DNA from: Bullifex porci
Lineage (GTDB): Bacteria > Spirochaetota > Spirochaetia > Sphaerochaetales > Sphaerochaetaceae
Direction of reading: 5' to 3'
DNA: 64,000 nucleotides
Assembly (NCBI RefSeq): GCF_009695635.1
Contig: NZ_VUNN01000005.1
Span: 58,543-122,542 of the forward strand
The position numbers and the translations under genes are program-made. Position 1 is the stretch's first letter. The number at the start of each line of letters is the position of its first letter. The notes beneath the pieces were generated by a model. That model saw nothing but the letters and a program-made list of their open reading frames with translations. It was not told the origin of the DNA and made no database searches. This document shows positions 36,725-47,114 of the stretch, piece by piece.

Positions 36725-39700
36725 ATGAAATATCATACTACAGTTTCAACCGTGATAACTACACTTTTGATTCTGTGTGTTTTTGTCGCTGTTTCATTTT
36801 TTGTTGTTTTCGAGCTTAATATTGGATCTCCTGGATATCTTTTACTTTCAACACTAGAAGAAAAGCTTGAAAAGAGTGAAAACTACTCAATTACCTTTAG
36901 TAATATAGATAGAATTCTTAAGGATAGAATCCAAATAAATGATGTAAAGCTTAAATATAATAATTTAATTGATTTAGAAATTGATAATGTAATTTTGTAT
37001 AATAATCCTTTGCAGCTAACAAAGGCTCTTTTCACAAAGACTGGTGTGCTTAAGGGTGATATAAATAATATTAAGGTAACAATAAATAGCAGTGGTAAAA
37101 ATAGTAATAGCAATATTAATTTACAAGCTGTCTTTGAACAAATCAAAAATCTAGAGGGCTATGAGGATATATTTAGTAAGAACTTCTTATATAACTATGG
37201 ATATTCGATAAACGTTAGTAACTTAGATTTAAAATTTAATGAAATAGCTATTTCTGGCTTAAGAGCAAATATCCAGCTTGATGAGCATTTAATATTCAAG
37301 TCCTTAGTAGCTGAGGTTCCTACATATCTAGATGATAAATTTAATTTTGAGAAAATAGCTTTTAGAAGTAGCAATGATGGAAATATATACTCATTTGCTA
37401 TTTCAGGTGATAAGCTTTCTTTTATTGATGAAAACACAAACATCATTTTAGACCAAGCAAGAGCTTCACTAGAATTTAATAAATTTGCAGATTTGGAATT
37501 AACTGCTTTACCTCTAAATCTATCAATCGATAACACTATTTTAAATAGTGACTCTGTTAATTTAAATATAGGACCAATAAGTGTTCAAAATACGTTTGAT
37601 GGAGCAACCTATAATATTTCTAAAATTAAAGCTAAGTACAATAATTATGATTTAGCTTCTTCTCAAATTAGTGGATCTATTAATGTCTCTGAGGAATATG
37701 AAGCAAATGCTACTATACAAATACCTGAAGAATTAACTATTTCTAATTTAGATAGTGAAGTCAAAATTAATGGTATAAATATTAATGCTTCATATCTTTC
37801 TTCTGTTTCTCTAGATGCAAGAGTAAATGAAATATTACTTTCAAATATAAATAATTATTCAAAGAATTTTATAAAGGATTCTAAATTAAATAATTTAAAT
37901 ATTGCACTTCAGTACAATAACTCTGAAGCCTTTATTGATGCCTCAACTCTTCTTTTAGTAGGAAGTGATATAGCATTTCTTGATAATACAAAGGCTACGG
38001 CCTCTATTAATGCATATATTACAGATAAAAGCCTACAGGAGCTCACTGTTAACTTAAATGAGATAAAATTCCCAATGATTCCATATTCTGCAAAAATGAA
38101 TTTTACTCATGATGATAAGAATGAATTAGATATTTATTATCAAGATAAATTAAGTATATTGTTCAATGATGAGCAAGATATATTATCAGGAAAGATAAAT
38201 CTCTCAGGCTTTAGAGGCTCAGACATAAAGAATGCAATTAATACATATTCACCATTCTTTAATAAGTATATCTTAGATGATACTTTAATTAACGGTAATA
38301 TTTCCTTTACTACTAATAAGGATAAGAAGGGTGATATTTACTCAACTCTTGCTTTAGATAATATACATTTTAACGATATTACTTTTGGTATTGCATCTGG
38401 TTTAAATGCTAGGATAGATGAAAAGGGTATTGAAGATATTAAGTTTAATATTACAAGTGAATTATTAAGATTTGCATATTTAGGCTCTATTAGCTTTGAT
38501 ACATTCTTACCGGAAGGTAGTATTACTGTTGATTACACTAAGAGTGGTAAATCTCTATTAGACTTAAATATATCCTTGGGATCAAATAAGCAATATGACT
38601 TCTTTGCTAAAATATTAAATAGTGACAATGGTTATATCCAAGGTTCAATTAACTGGGCTAAGGAGGGTCTTGTACAGGCTCTAGGTGATGTAAAGAGTAG
38701 TGCAAGTATATATCCTTTTGACCTTTCCTTAGATATTAATAGTAAAAAAATAGATTTAATTAGTGATAATCTTTTATTATCGGCAGATTACTCTGAGCAA
38801 ATCTCTGTTGCATTATCCTTAGATGATTTTCAATTACCTGTAAGTGATTTATCAATTACTCCAATTACAATTAATGGCTACGCAGACTATAACTTTGACT
38901 TTGCAGAGCAGAGAAGCTTACTAACTATTAATGATATAAATATTAAGGATATTAGATATATTAAATCTAACCCTGAAATAACTATAGCAGGCTCCTACAG
39001 TAATAATCTCTTTACGCTTGATAAAATTATTTATCAGGATAATATTTCTACTCTTACAGGTACATTAGTTATTCCTATTCGAGAAAAGCGAATGGCCTTT
39101 ACCTTAGGAGATGAAATAGAGAGATTAAATATTTCCTTTAAAGTAATAAATGACAATTTATACACAGGAATTGTTAATCTTAATGATATTAATATTGAAC
39201 GCTTTGGTTTCCCAAAAGCATATTTAAATGCTTCCCTTATTGGTAAGGGTGAAAGTATTAATGCTTTTGAATTTAATGGTGAATTAAATGTTCAATCACT
39301 AAGTAATGATAAGCTTCCATTTACATTAAGTAGCCAAATATCAATTAATGATAAAAGTGTTGAGCTTTTAGATTTGAAATTTACTTTATCTGATTTAATG
39401 GTTTCATCTCCATTAATTGGGTATGACACAAATGTTGGTAATTTACTTGGTAATTTTGATATTAATTATACTCGAAGAAATTTTGATAGAGATTATTTAG
39501 TAACCTCATCTCTAGACTTTGATTTAAATATTGGAAAATATGATTCATTGTCAATCGCAGTACTCGAAACCTTTGATAAATTCCAAAAGGAATTTGATTT
39601 TAAGGTTAATATAGATAAGATTAACATCGATAATTTTTTATCAATTGATAGAAGAAATATTGATGTTTCATTTAATAGAGATAACGGCTTTAAGATTGAA

Positions 39701-41320
39701 GGTAATATGATTAATGGTACCTTTAATCAAAAGACCTTTGACATAGATTTAAATATTGATTTACTACCAGTAGCTGCTCTAAGCATTACAGGAATAGCAA
39801 ACCCTAAGGATTTAGATTTAAATCTTAATGATGTTATTTTTAATATTGGCTCAATTAATTTTGTTTTCCCATTTCCTATTATTTGGTTTAGCGATAAAGC
39901 CTTTGTAAATGGAGATTTAAAGATATTTGGACCACTTTACGATACACACATGTATGGAAATCTATACACTAAGGGCTTTGACATGGAGGTATGGTGGCTA
40001 CAAAAGAGTATTTTAAGACTTTCTGATATACATTTCTCAATGATTGATAACTACCTATCTTCACCTAGAACACCTATACTTGTAATAGATAAATTTGGTG
40101 GTCCTGTAAAGACAGTCGATGTAGATCTTGAAGCACAGCTAAGTCCTTCAAATATTCTTGATTTCTTTGGCTTAAATGTTTGGATTCAAAAGGGACAGGA
40201 TGTATTTGTTCGCATTCCAATAGAAAGCCAAAATATGCAAATTGATGCAGATGTTTATGGTCATTTCTCATATTATACTGACCTAGTTAAAAACTATCTT
40301 GGTGGAGAGATTTATTCAGATAGTGGTGTATTTAGCTATGGTATGGATCCTCTTCCTTCCTGGTGGAAGAGTCATATGCTTGTACATAATGAGTTTGATG
40401 TTACACTTGGAGAAAACATGAAATTCTTACTGCCACTATCAGCAGATCCAATCCTAGTTGCTTACATGAAGGATAAAACTCACTTTACATTTAAATACGA
40501 TAACCAGGTAGGAAGTATCAGCTTTGATGGAAGCTTAGACTTTAGATCTGGTGAGATTTATTACTTTGAAAAGAACTTCTACATCACAGAAGGAAGCTTA
40601 AGCTTTAATAATGTTAATAGTAGAAGAATTGCACCTGTAATTGATCTGACAGCAAGATTAAGAGAATTTGATTCCTCTGGAAATAAGGTAGATATTTACT
40701 TAATTTTAAAGAACTCTACCTTAACAGACCTTAATCCATACTTTGAATCATCTCCACATAAGGATTTAAATGAGATTATGACAATCCTTGGAGATGCTAT
40801 CCTACCTACAAATACCTATGGAGAATTTAATCTATCCTCAGTAGCTTCTCTTGTTACTAGTGGTGTTGATGTTATGAGTAGAATAGGTCTTATTAATTCT
40901 ACATCTAGCTCTACAGATTTAATTTCAACAATTAGAAATAGCTTAAATCTTGATATGTTTAGCTTAAGAACTAACTTATTTGAGAATCTTGTACTAGATA
41001 CAATATTTACTACAACAGGACAAACAATATCACCTGTTGCAAGATATTTAGATAATACAAGTATTTACTTAGGAAAATATATTAATGAGGATTTATTCCT
41101 GCAGGGAATGGTTCATCTTTCTGCATTTAAGCAAAATAGCGATAAAAAGAGATATACAACAATTTTGGCAGATGATTTACAGCTTGATATTGAGGTTTCA
41201 CTTGAATGGAGTAATCCATTAGGAACATTTACATTCTTTACTAAGCCATCTAATTTATCTCTATTTAATATTTTTGATTCCTTTGGATTTAGCTATTCAA
41301 AGCGAATACTCTTTCAATAG
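36725..41320 (+). CDS. tamB: TamB-like AsmA-superfamily envelope protein
   Basis: 1531 residues. An N-terminal signal anchor (about 10-32) is followed by a very long, strand-rich body with repeated patterns (LNNLNIALQ, ISGSINVS) and a C-terminal DUF490 domain that ends NIFDSFGFSYSKRILFQ. The final ~350 residues are the best conserved (DGSLDFRSGEIYYFEKNFYI, APVIDLTARLREFD). Proteins of this kind bridge inner and outer membranes and are thought to move lipids or help barrel assembly. It is 79 bases upstream of bamA, an arrangement known from Borrelia and Treponema. GGAG precedes the ATG; TACAAT at 36700 may be its -10 box. Confidence 0.85.
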   Translation: MKYHTTVSTVITTLLILCVFVAVSFFVVFELNIGSPGYLLLSTLEEKLEKSENYSITFSNIDRILKDRIQINDVKLKYNNLIDLEIDNVILYNNPLQLTKALFTKTGVLKGDINNIKVTINSSGKNSNSNINLQAVFEQIKNLEGYEDIFSKNFLYNYGYSINVSNLDLKFNEIAISGLRANIQLDEHLIFKSLVAEVPTYLDDKFNFEKIAFRSSNDGNIYSFAISGDKLSFIDENTNIILDQARASLEFNKFADLELTALPLNLSIDNTILNSDSVNLNIGPISVQNTFDGATYNISKIKAKYNNYDLASSQISGSINVSEEYEANATIQIPEELTISNLDSEVKINGININASYLSSVSLDARVNEILLSNINNYSKNFIKDSKLNNLNIALQYNNSEAFIDASTLLLVGSDIAFLDNTKATASINAYITDKSLQELTVNLNEIKFPMIPYSAKMNFTHDDKNELDIYYQDKLSILFNDEQDILSGKINLSGFRGSDIKNAINTYSPFFNKYILDDTLINGNISFTTNKDKKGDIYSTLALDNIHFNDITFGIASGLNARIDEKGIEDIKFNITSELLRFAYLGSISFDTFLPEGSITVDYTKSGKSLLDLNISLGSNKQYDFFAKILNSDNGYIQGSINWAKEGLVQALGDVKSSASIYPFDLSLDINSKKIDLISDNLLLSADYSEQISVALSLDDFQLPVSDLSITPITINGYADYNFDFAEQRSLLTINDINIKDIRYIKSNPEITIAGSYSNNLFTLDKIIYQDNISTLTGTLVIPIREKRMAFTLGDEIERLNISFKVINDNLYTGIVNLNDINIERFGFPKAYLNASLIGKGESINAFEFNGELNVQSLSNDKLPFTLSSQISINDKSVELLDLKFTLSDLMVSSPLIGYDTNVGNLLGNFDINYTRRNFDRDYLVTSSLDFDLNIGKYDSLSIAVLETFDKFQKEFDFKVNIDKINIDNFLSIDRRNIDVSFNRDNGFKIEGNMINGTFNQKTFDIDLNIDLLPVAALSITGIANPKDLDLNLNDVIFNIGSINFVFPFPIIWFSDKAFVNGDLKIFGPLYDTHMYGNLYTKGFDMEVWWLQKSILRLSDIHFSMIDNYLSSPRTPILVIDKFGGPVKTVDVDLEAQLSPSNILDFFGLNVWIQKGQDVFVRIPIESQNMQIDADVYGHFSYYTDLVKNYLGGEIYSDSGVFSYGMDPLPSWWKSHMLVHNEFDVTLGENMKFLLPLSADPILVAYMKDKTHFTFKYDNQVGSISFDGSLDFRSGEIYYFEKNFYITEGSLSFNNVNSRRIAPVIDLTARLREFDSSGNKVDIYLILKNSTLTDLNPYFESSPHKDLNEIMTILGDAILPTNTYGEFNLSSVASLVTSGVDVMSRIGLINSTSSSTDLISTIRNSLNLDMFSLRTNLFENLVLDTIFTTTGQTISPVARYLDNTSIYLGKYINEDLFLQGMVHLSAFKQNSDKKRYTTILADDLQLDIEVSLEWSNPLGTFTFFTKPSNLSLFNIFDSFGFSYSKRILFQ

Positions 41321-41399
41321 TGTAATTTAAATGAAGTTGGTATTTCTCTGTTTTGTTTTTTTCAATTTTAGTATATTTTGTTATTAGGAGAATTTTTGC

Positions 41400-43919
41400 A
41401 TGAAAAGAAAGGTACTACTAATATTTGTAGTTTTGATACTACTATCTCTGCCTATTTTTGCAGATGATTGGTACTATGGAAAAAATATAAATGGCTTTAC
41501 ATATACAGGCTTAAAGAATGTAACAGAGCATACTGTTAATTCATTATTAAAGCCATTTGTAGGAAAAGAATTTACAGATGATTTAGTAATGGAAATAGAC
41601 AATTTACTTTATCAGCAGGATTGGATGGATTACTATTTGATGAATGCTGAGGAAGATGAAGATGGAGAACTAATTCTCAACATAGAAATTGAAGAGCTAC
41701 CTGCAATTGGTTCAATTATATTCAATGGAAATGAAGCAGTTAAGGATAGAGCCTTATTACCAGAACAAAATATTCAAGTTGGTTCATTTTATTCTCCTGG
41801 TGTTTTAAGAGCTAATAAGCTTTTACTTGAGGAATACTATAAGAGTAAGGGATATAAGGATGCTACTGTTGAGGTTAGTAGCGAAACCGATGAGGAAACA
41901 AAAAAAGTAAATATTACATATAATATTACTGAAGGATATCAATATAAGGTTTCATCAATCTCCTTTAGCGGCGTAAATAACTTTAGTGCTAAAGAGCTTA
42001 CAAAGCAGATGGATAGTAAAGAAAGATCCTTCTTTAGAAGCGGTAATTATATTGAAAAGCAATTAACAAGTGATCTTGATAAAATTATCTCCTTCTATAG
42101 AACTAATGGTTATATAGATGCGGCTATTACAGATGTTGATATTCAAGATGCAGGTATTGCAGATGAGAAATATAAGCTTGTTTCTATCGTTATTTCAATT
42201 GAAGAGGGTGAGCTTTGGAAGCTAGGTACAATTACATTTAGTGGTAATAAGGTATTTAGTGATGAAGAGATTAACAGCCACATCTATTTAAAGAGTGGTA
42301 TTGTAAATAACTCTCAGCAAATTACAACTCAGCTTCAAGAAATTGCATCTCTTTACTATAACAATGGTTATATTAAAACAGATATTGTACCTACTGAATC
42401 ACGTGATGAAGAAACACATACAGTAAACTATCATCTTTCAATTACAGAAAGTAAGCAATCTATTGTTGAAGAAATTGTTATTACTGGCTTAACAAAGACT
42501 AAGCCTTATGTATTTGAAAGAGAGATGGAATTAAAGGTTGGAGATGTATTCTCACAGGCAAAGCTCCAGAAATCAGGACAAAATATCTTAAATACATCTA
42601 TTGTAACTGATATTCAAACTGGTCTTTATCAGGGTAAGGATGAGGATGGTGTTATTCTTGAATTAGCTATTGAAGAAGGAAACCAGATGGAATTAAGCTT
42701 CGGTGCAACCTTTGGTGGTACAGTTGATGGATTCCCTGTTTCAGGCTTCCTACAGTGGAGTGATAAAAACCTAATGGGAACTGGTAGAGACTTTACTGTT
42801 TCTACAAACCTTTCTCCTGATACACAATCTGTATATTTAGCACTATCTGATGACTGGGTAGGTGATAAGAGATGGTCCAATGGTATTTCTCTTAGCCTTG
42901 AGAGATCAAGCAAGAAAAATACTCTACAAAGAGGTAGCGGAAGTGCATATTTCGATGGTAGAGATAAGGATAATATAACTTATCCAAAGGGATATAACTC
43001 TGCATTAGATTGGTATATGAGTAAACAAACAACTCCACAAAGTACTAATTTAATGTCATATGATTTCTACAGTATCACAGGTGCATATAGTACTGGCTAT
43101 AAGTTCATGTTTGATGCTGGCTCATTAACAGTATCTGGTGGTTTATCTATTGGATTGTCTCATGCACTTTATGATTCAAGCTATGACCCATATGAATACA
43201 TTATTAAGAAGTACAATGAGAAATGGCAATTCTCTAATAAGCTAAGTGGAACAGTTACTTGGGATGGTAGAGATTTAGTAAACAATACAACTAAGGGCTA
43301 TATGCTATCTATGTCATATACATATGCAGGTGGTATTTTAGGAGGCTTATCTAACTACAATAAGCTTTCTCTCAATGCTGCTGGTTATATGTCTCTATTT
43401 AAGTTTACTAATGAGGAAGGAAAGGAAAAGCATTTAGTACTCTCATTAACTAGCCAAGTATCCTTTATGCTTCCACAGTATTGGAATAATAGTGATATGC
43501 ATGGTTGGGACTTCTATGATGCTAATAATGGTGCAACAAAGTATGAAATGCTCTACATCGATGGTATGAACATCGGCCGTGGCCATAGTCTAAAGCTTTG
43601 GAATTCCTTCCTATGGCATAACCAGTTAGAGATAAATTACCCATTAGTTGAAAATGTATTGTCCGCTGAAATTTATGCAAGTGGAACTGCAGTTATTGAG
43701 GACTTAAATAGGCTTTCTTGGAATAATCTAAACTGGTATTTCTCTGCAGGTGCTGGTATTAAGCTTAAGATTCCAGGATTCCCTCTTGGCTTATATCTCT
43801 GTAAAACTTCAAAGATTGAAAATGGAGCATTTAGCTGGGATGGTGGTCCTATCTTTGGAACAAGTAAATCAGGTTCAGGACTTAAGCTTGTTCTAGCCAT
43901 TACAACATCAATTTATTGA
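41400..43919 (+). CDS. bamA: Outer-membrane assembly factor BamA
   Basis: 839 residues. Signal peptide cleaved near PIFA-DD. Residues ~26-420 are successive POTRA repeats (SIIFNGNEAVKDRALLPE, SISFSGVNNFSAKELTK, TITFSGNKVFSDEEINSH and EIVITGLTKTKPYVFEREM are their first strands), and the rest is the 16-strand barrel. BamA folds and inserts outer-membrane barrels such as LptD and the small barrel encoded in this window. TAGGAG precedes the ATG. It is preceded by tamB and followed after four bases by mutS; no skp/ompH gene lies between, unlike what I recall for T. pallidum. Confidence 0.95.
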   Translation: MKRKVLLIFVVLILLSLPIFADDWYYGKNINGFTYTGLKNVTEHTVNSLLKPFVGKEFTDDLVMEIDNLLYQQDWMDYYLMNAEEDEDGELILNIEIEELPAIGSIIFNGNEAVKDRALLPEQNIQVGSFYSPGVLRANKLLLEEYYKSKGYKDATVEVSSETDEETKKVNITYNITEGYQYKVSSISFSGVNNFSAKELTKQMDSKERSFFRSGNYIEKQLTSDLDKIISFYRTNGYIDAAITDVDIQDAGIADEKYKLVSIVISIEEGELWKLGTITFSGNKVFSDEEINSHIYLKSGIVNNSQQITTQLQEIASLYYNNGYIKTDIVPTESRDEETHTVNYHLSITESKQSIVEEIVITGLTKTKPYVFEREMELKVGDVFSQAKLQKSGQNILNTSIVTDIQTGLYQGKDEDGVILELAIEEGNQMELSFGATFGGTVDGFPVSGFLQWSDKNLMGTGRDFTVSTNLSPDTQSVYLALSDDWVGDKRWSNGISLSLERSSKKNTLQRGSGSAYFDGRDKDNITYPKGYNSALDWYMSKQTTPQSTNLMSYDFYSITGAYSTGYKFMFDAGSLTVSGGLSIGLSHALYDSSYDPYEYIIKKYNEKWQFSNKLSGTVTWDGRDLVNNTTKGYMLSMSYTYAGGILGGLSNYNKLSLNAAGYMSLFKFTNEEGKEKHLVLSLTSQVSFMLPQYWNNSDMHGWDFYDANNGATKYEMLYIDGMNIGRGHSLKLWNSFLWHNQLEINYPLVENVLSAEIYASGTAVIEDLNRLSWNNLNWYFSAGAGIKLKIPGFPLGLYLCKTSKIENGAFSWDGGPIFGTSKSGSGLKLVLAITTSIY

Positions 43920-43923
43920 TAAT

Positions 43924-46512
43924 ATGGCAAAGGAAAAGGATAATGAATTGACGCCAATGATGCGTCAATATTTAGAGATTAAGGAACAACACAAGGACGA
44001 AGTATTATTCTTCCGCTTGGGTGATTTCTATGAGATGTTTTTTGAAGATGCGATAGAAGTATCGCATCTTCTAAGTCTTACTTTAACACATAGGGCAGGA
44101 AATCCTATGTGTGGCATTCCATATCATGCCGCAAAATCATATTTAAAGAGATTATTAGATATGGGTAAAAAGGTTGCTATCTGTGAGCAGCTTTCATTAC
44201 CAGAGAACTCTAAGGAATTAGCAAAAAGAGAAGTAATACAAATATACTCTCCGGGCACAGTAATAGAGGATGAGTATTTAGATAGTGAATCTGATTCCTT
44301 TATTGTTTCAGTTTGGTTTACAAAAAAAGAATTTGCTATTGCTTATGCAGATATTACTACAGGAGAATTCTTTGTCCGCCATGTATCTGCTGACCAGCTA
44401 TTTTCTGTCCTACTCTCACTTTCTATTAAAGAAATTATAGTTGAAGAGGACTATTATTTTACTAATCGTGATTTCAGAAGCAATATAGATGATTTAGGTA
44501 TCATTGTAAATAAATACCCTGCTAGATATTTTTCAACAAGAGATGGCGAGAATAAGGTTAAAGCCTTTTTCGATGTAAATAGTACCGCTGTTTTTATGAT
44601 AGATGAAAAGGACTCTGTTTTAGGCTCAGCAGGTGCATTAATTACATATTTAGAGCAAATGTGTAAAACTAGCTTAAAGCAATTTACTACAATTAAGGTA
44701 GTAAATGAGTTTGGCTATTTACAGCTAGATAGATCTAGTGAAAAGAATTTGGAGCTTATAACAAATTTACAGGATCATAGCTCATCAAATACTCTTTTTT
44801 CTGCAATAAATAGAACTATTACCTCATCTGGCGCAAGACTTCTTAAGGAAAGATTACTTCATCCAGTAACAGATATAGCTGAGATAAATAGTAGACTTAG
44901 TTGGGTAAAGTTTTTCTTTGATGATTTAGATGAAAGAAAGAGAGTCAGAGAGCTATTAAGAGAATCCTCTGATTTAATTAGAATCTCAAGTAAGCTAGAT
45001 ATGAAGAAAAGTGTTCCAAGGAACCTTATTGCTATTGCTCAAACTCTAACTTGCTTTTTCTCACTTGTTAGTGAAAAGGAGAGCTACTTAAATTTAGTTA
45101 ATGAGGAATTGAGTAATCCTAATTTGCTTATTGATTTAGCAAATGAAATAATTAACTCAATAAATCCTGATTGCACTAACCTCTATAAAGAGGGTGAGAT
45201 TATTCTAAGTGGCTATGATAGTCAATTAGATGAATTAAGAAATATTGAAGCAAGCTCCTCTCAGCTACTTTCCTCATACCTTGAAAAGGTAAAGCAGGAG
45301 AGTGGGCTAACTATTATTAAGCTTGGTGATAATAAAATTATTGGATATTTCTTAGAGATTCCAAAGGGACAGCTAGATAAGGTTCCTCCATATTTTATTA
45401 GACGTCAAACCTTAGTTGGTGGAGAACGCTTCACAACCCCTGAGCTATCTGAGCTTGAAGAGAAGATTAAATCTGCAGCCTTTGAAAGTGCTAAAAAAGA
45501 AAAGGAAATTTATACAGAAATTACAAGAAAAGCAGCTGAGCTTTCTAAGGAGCTAAGATTAGTTGGTTCTATTTTAGCAAAGCTAGATTTATATCAATCT
45601 TGTGCTGAAATAGCTCAAAGTAATAACTATACTATGCCTGAGTTAATTAAAGAGGGTGAGTTAAATATAATTGAAGGTAGACATCCTGTTGTTGAGGATA
45701 AATTAATTCAATCACAATTTGTTGCTAACTCATTTAATTCTATTCGCTCTCATTTTGCTTTAATTACTGGACCAAATATGGCTGGTAAGTCAACATTCTT
45801 AAGACAGACAGCCTTAATTGTACTCCTAGCTCATGCTGGTATGTTTGTACCAGCTACAAAAGCGGTAATTCCATTAACCGATAGAATCTTTACTCGTGTT
45901 GGTGCTTCAGATAATTTAGCAAAGGGAGAATCAACATTTTTAGTTGAGATGAGAGAAAGTGCATACATTGTTAGAAATGCTACAAGCAAAAGCCTTGTAA
46001 TAATGGATGAAATTGGAAGAGGAACAAGTACTCAGGATGGTATGTCAATTGCTTATGCTATAATGCAATATCTATTTAATTTAGGTTGTATTACCTTATT
46101 TGCAACTCATTACCATGAATTAACAATGCTAGACACTTCCTTAATGCAGCTATTAACACTTGAGGTTGTACAGGATAAAAATGATATTCACTTTGTTAGA
46201 AAAGTTATAGATGGAGTTGCCGAGTCTAGCTATGGCTTACATGTTGCAAAGCTTGCAGGTATTCCACAATCTTTAATTAGAGCTGCTTCAAATTTCCAAA
46301 AGCAGCACTTTGCATCATATAATGCCTTTAATGCATCTCAGCAGCTTGATCTTTTTACAGACACATCTGAGATTGAAAACAGGGAAATTGATAAGCTTAT
46401 CGATAAGATAATGGACTTTGATGTCTCTTCGTCAACACCAATAGATGCGTTATTACTTGTTTCAAAGCTGCAAAGCGAGATACAAAATAACTCAAAAAAG
46501 GGTGATAAGTAA
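43924..46512 (+). CDS. mutS: DNA mismatch repair protein MutS
   Basis: 862 residues. Mismatch-binding motif GDFYEMF in the N-terminal domain, Walker A GPNMAGKST (from 616), Walker B VIMDEIGRGTST and the switch region LFATHYHEL. Length and domain order are normal for MutS1. It begins four bases after the bamA stop, so it is probably co-transcribed with the envelope genes. The final ~60 residues form the usual helical C-terminal region. No mutL is in the window. Confidence 0.98.
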   Translation: MAKEKDNELTPMMRQYLEIKEQHKDEVLFFRLGDFYEMFFEDAIEVSHLLSLTLTHRAGNPMCGIPYHAAKSYLKRLLDMGKKVAICEQLSLPENSKELAKREVIQIYSPGTVIEDEYLDSESDSFIVSVWFTKKEFAIAYADITTGEFFVRHVSADQLFSVLLSLSIKEIIVEEDYYFTNRDFRSNIDDLGIIVNKYPARYFSTRDGENKVKAFFDVNSTAVFMIDEKDSVLGSAGALITYLEQMCKTSLKQFTTIKVVNEFGYLQLDRSSEKNLELITNLQDHSSSNTLFSAINRTITSSGARLLKERLLHPVTDIAEINSRLSWVKFFFDDLDERKRVRELLRESSDLIRISSKLDMKKSVPRNLIAIAQTLTCFFSLVSEKESYLNLVNEELSNPNLLIDLANEIINSINPDCTNLYKEGEIILSGYDSQLDELRNIEASSSQLLSSYLEKVKQESGLTIIKLGDNKIIGYFLEIPKGQLDKVPPYFIRRQTLVGGERFTTPELSELEEKIKSAAFESAKKEKEIYTEITRKAAELSKELRLVGSILAKLDLYQSCAEIAQSNNYTMPELIKEGELNIIEGRHPVVEDKLIQSQFVANSFNSIRSHFALITGPNMAGKSTFLRQTALIVLLAHAGMFVPATKAVIPLTDRIFTRVGASDNLAKGESTFLVEMRESAYIVRNATSKSLVIMDEIGRGTSTQDGMSIAYAIMQYLFNLGCITLFATHYHELTMLDTSLMQLLTLEVVQDKNDIHFVRKVIDGVAESSYGLHVAKLAGIPQSLIRAASNFQKQHFASYNAFNASQQLDLFTDTSEIENREIDKLIDKIMDFDVSSSTPIDALLLVSKLQSEIQNNSKKGDK

Positions 46513-46524
46513 GTTAAAGATATA

Positions 46525-46553
46525 TTGACACAGAAAGAAATAATAAATATTCT
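46525..46553 (+). promoter_or_regulatory. Promoter of the rimP-nusA-infB operon
   Basis: A perfect TTGACA (46525-46530), 17-base spacer and TATTCT (46548-46553). Transcription would begin near 46560, about 22 bases before the terminator at 46582 and about 63 before rimP. Confidence 0.8.
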
Positions 46554-46581
46554 TTAGCTAGTTCAATTAATTAAGTGATTG

Positions 46582-46608
46582 AAGGAACCAAAGTTGGTTC
46601 CTTTTTTT
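46582..46608 (+). terminator. Intrinsic terminator in the leader of the rimP-nusA operon
   Basis: A perfect 9-bp stem AAGGAACCA / TGGTTCCTT with loop AAGT (46582-46603); the T-run begins inside the stem end and continues to seven T. It lies between the promoter and the rimP start, so most transcripts may end here. The alternative that it only ends mutS readthrough is possible because it is also 70 bases after the mutS stop. Confidence 0.85.
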
Positions 46609-46622
46609 GTGGAAAGAGGACA

Positions 46623-47114
46623 ATGCTAAGTAATAACATTAGATCATCAGCTCTATTTAATGAGCTATCAGAGTTACTCTCTGGTATGGATTTAAAGGTT
46701 GTTGACTGTGTCAAGAATGAAACTGCACAGGGTATTCAGCTTATTGTTACTATTTTTTCACCTAATAGAGAGGTGAACACAGACGATTTAGCTGAAGTAT
46801 ACAACATCCTTTACCCACGTTATAGCGTGATTTTCCAGGACAGAGATTTGTCTCTTGAGGTTTCTAGTCCAGGACTAACAAGAAATCTTAAGGATTTTTA
46901 TGAGTTTAGCTTATTTATTGGTAAACTTGTAAGAGTTTATTCAACAACATACTCATGTTGGGTTGAAGGATATATTTCATCAAATAGTGATGAGAGTGTT
47001 ACTCTCACCTCTGCTTTGATAATTGATACAAATGAGACCAAAGAGGAATTAGTACTCTCTTATGGTGAGATTCAAAAGGCAAAACTTGCCTATCGTTGGG
47101 AGGATTCAAAATGA
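46623..47114 (+). CDS. rimP: Ribosome maturation factor RimP
   Basis: 163 residues from the ATG at 46623, which has AGAGGA upstream; the longer frame would run through the terminator hairpin and is rejected. RimP assists 30S assembly. The family pattern is present: LFNELSELLSGMDLKVVD, the two-domain fold, and YSVIFQDRDLSLEVSSPGLTR (the VSSPG motif), then the Sm-like C-terminal domain. It is the first gene of the conserved operon rimP-nusA-infB-rbfA-truB, and its stop overlaps the nusA start (ATGA). Confidence 0.92.
   Translation: MLSNNIRSSALFNELSELLSGMDLKVVDCVKNETAQGIQLIVTIFSPNREVNTDDLAEVYNILYPRYSVIFQDRDLSLEVSSPGLTRNLKDFYEFSLFIGKLVRVYSTTYSCWVEGYISSNSDESVTLTSALIIDTNETKEELVLSYGEIQKAKLAYRWEDSK

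Noticed and set aside
41321..41399. Separate promoter for bamA
   Set aside because: TATATT is present near 41372 but no -35 box at a suitable distance; bamA may simply be read from tamB.
46575..46622. Extended start for rimP at 46575
   Set aside because: These codons would run through the terminator hairpin and lack a ribosome-binding site; the ATG at 46623 has AGAGGA upstream and fits the family N terminus.
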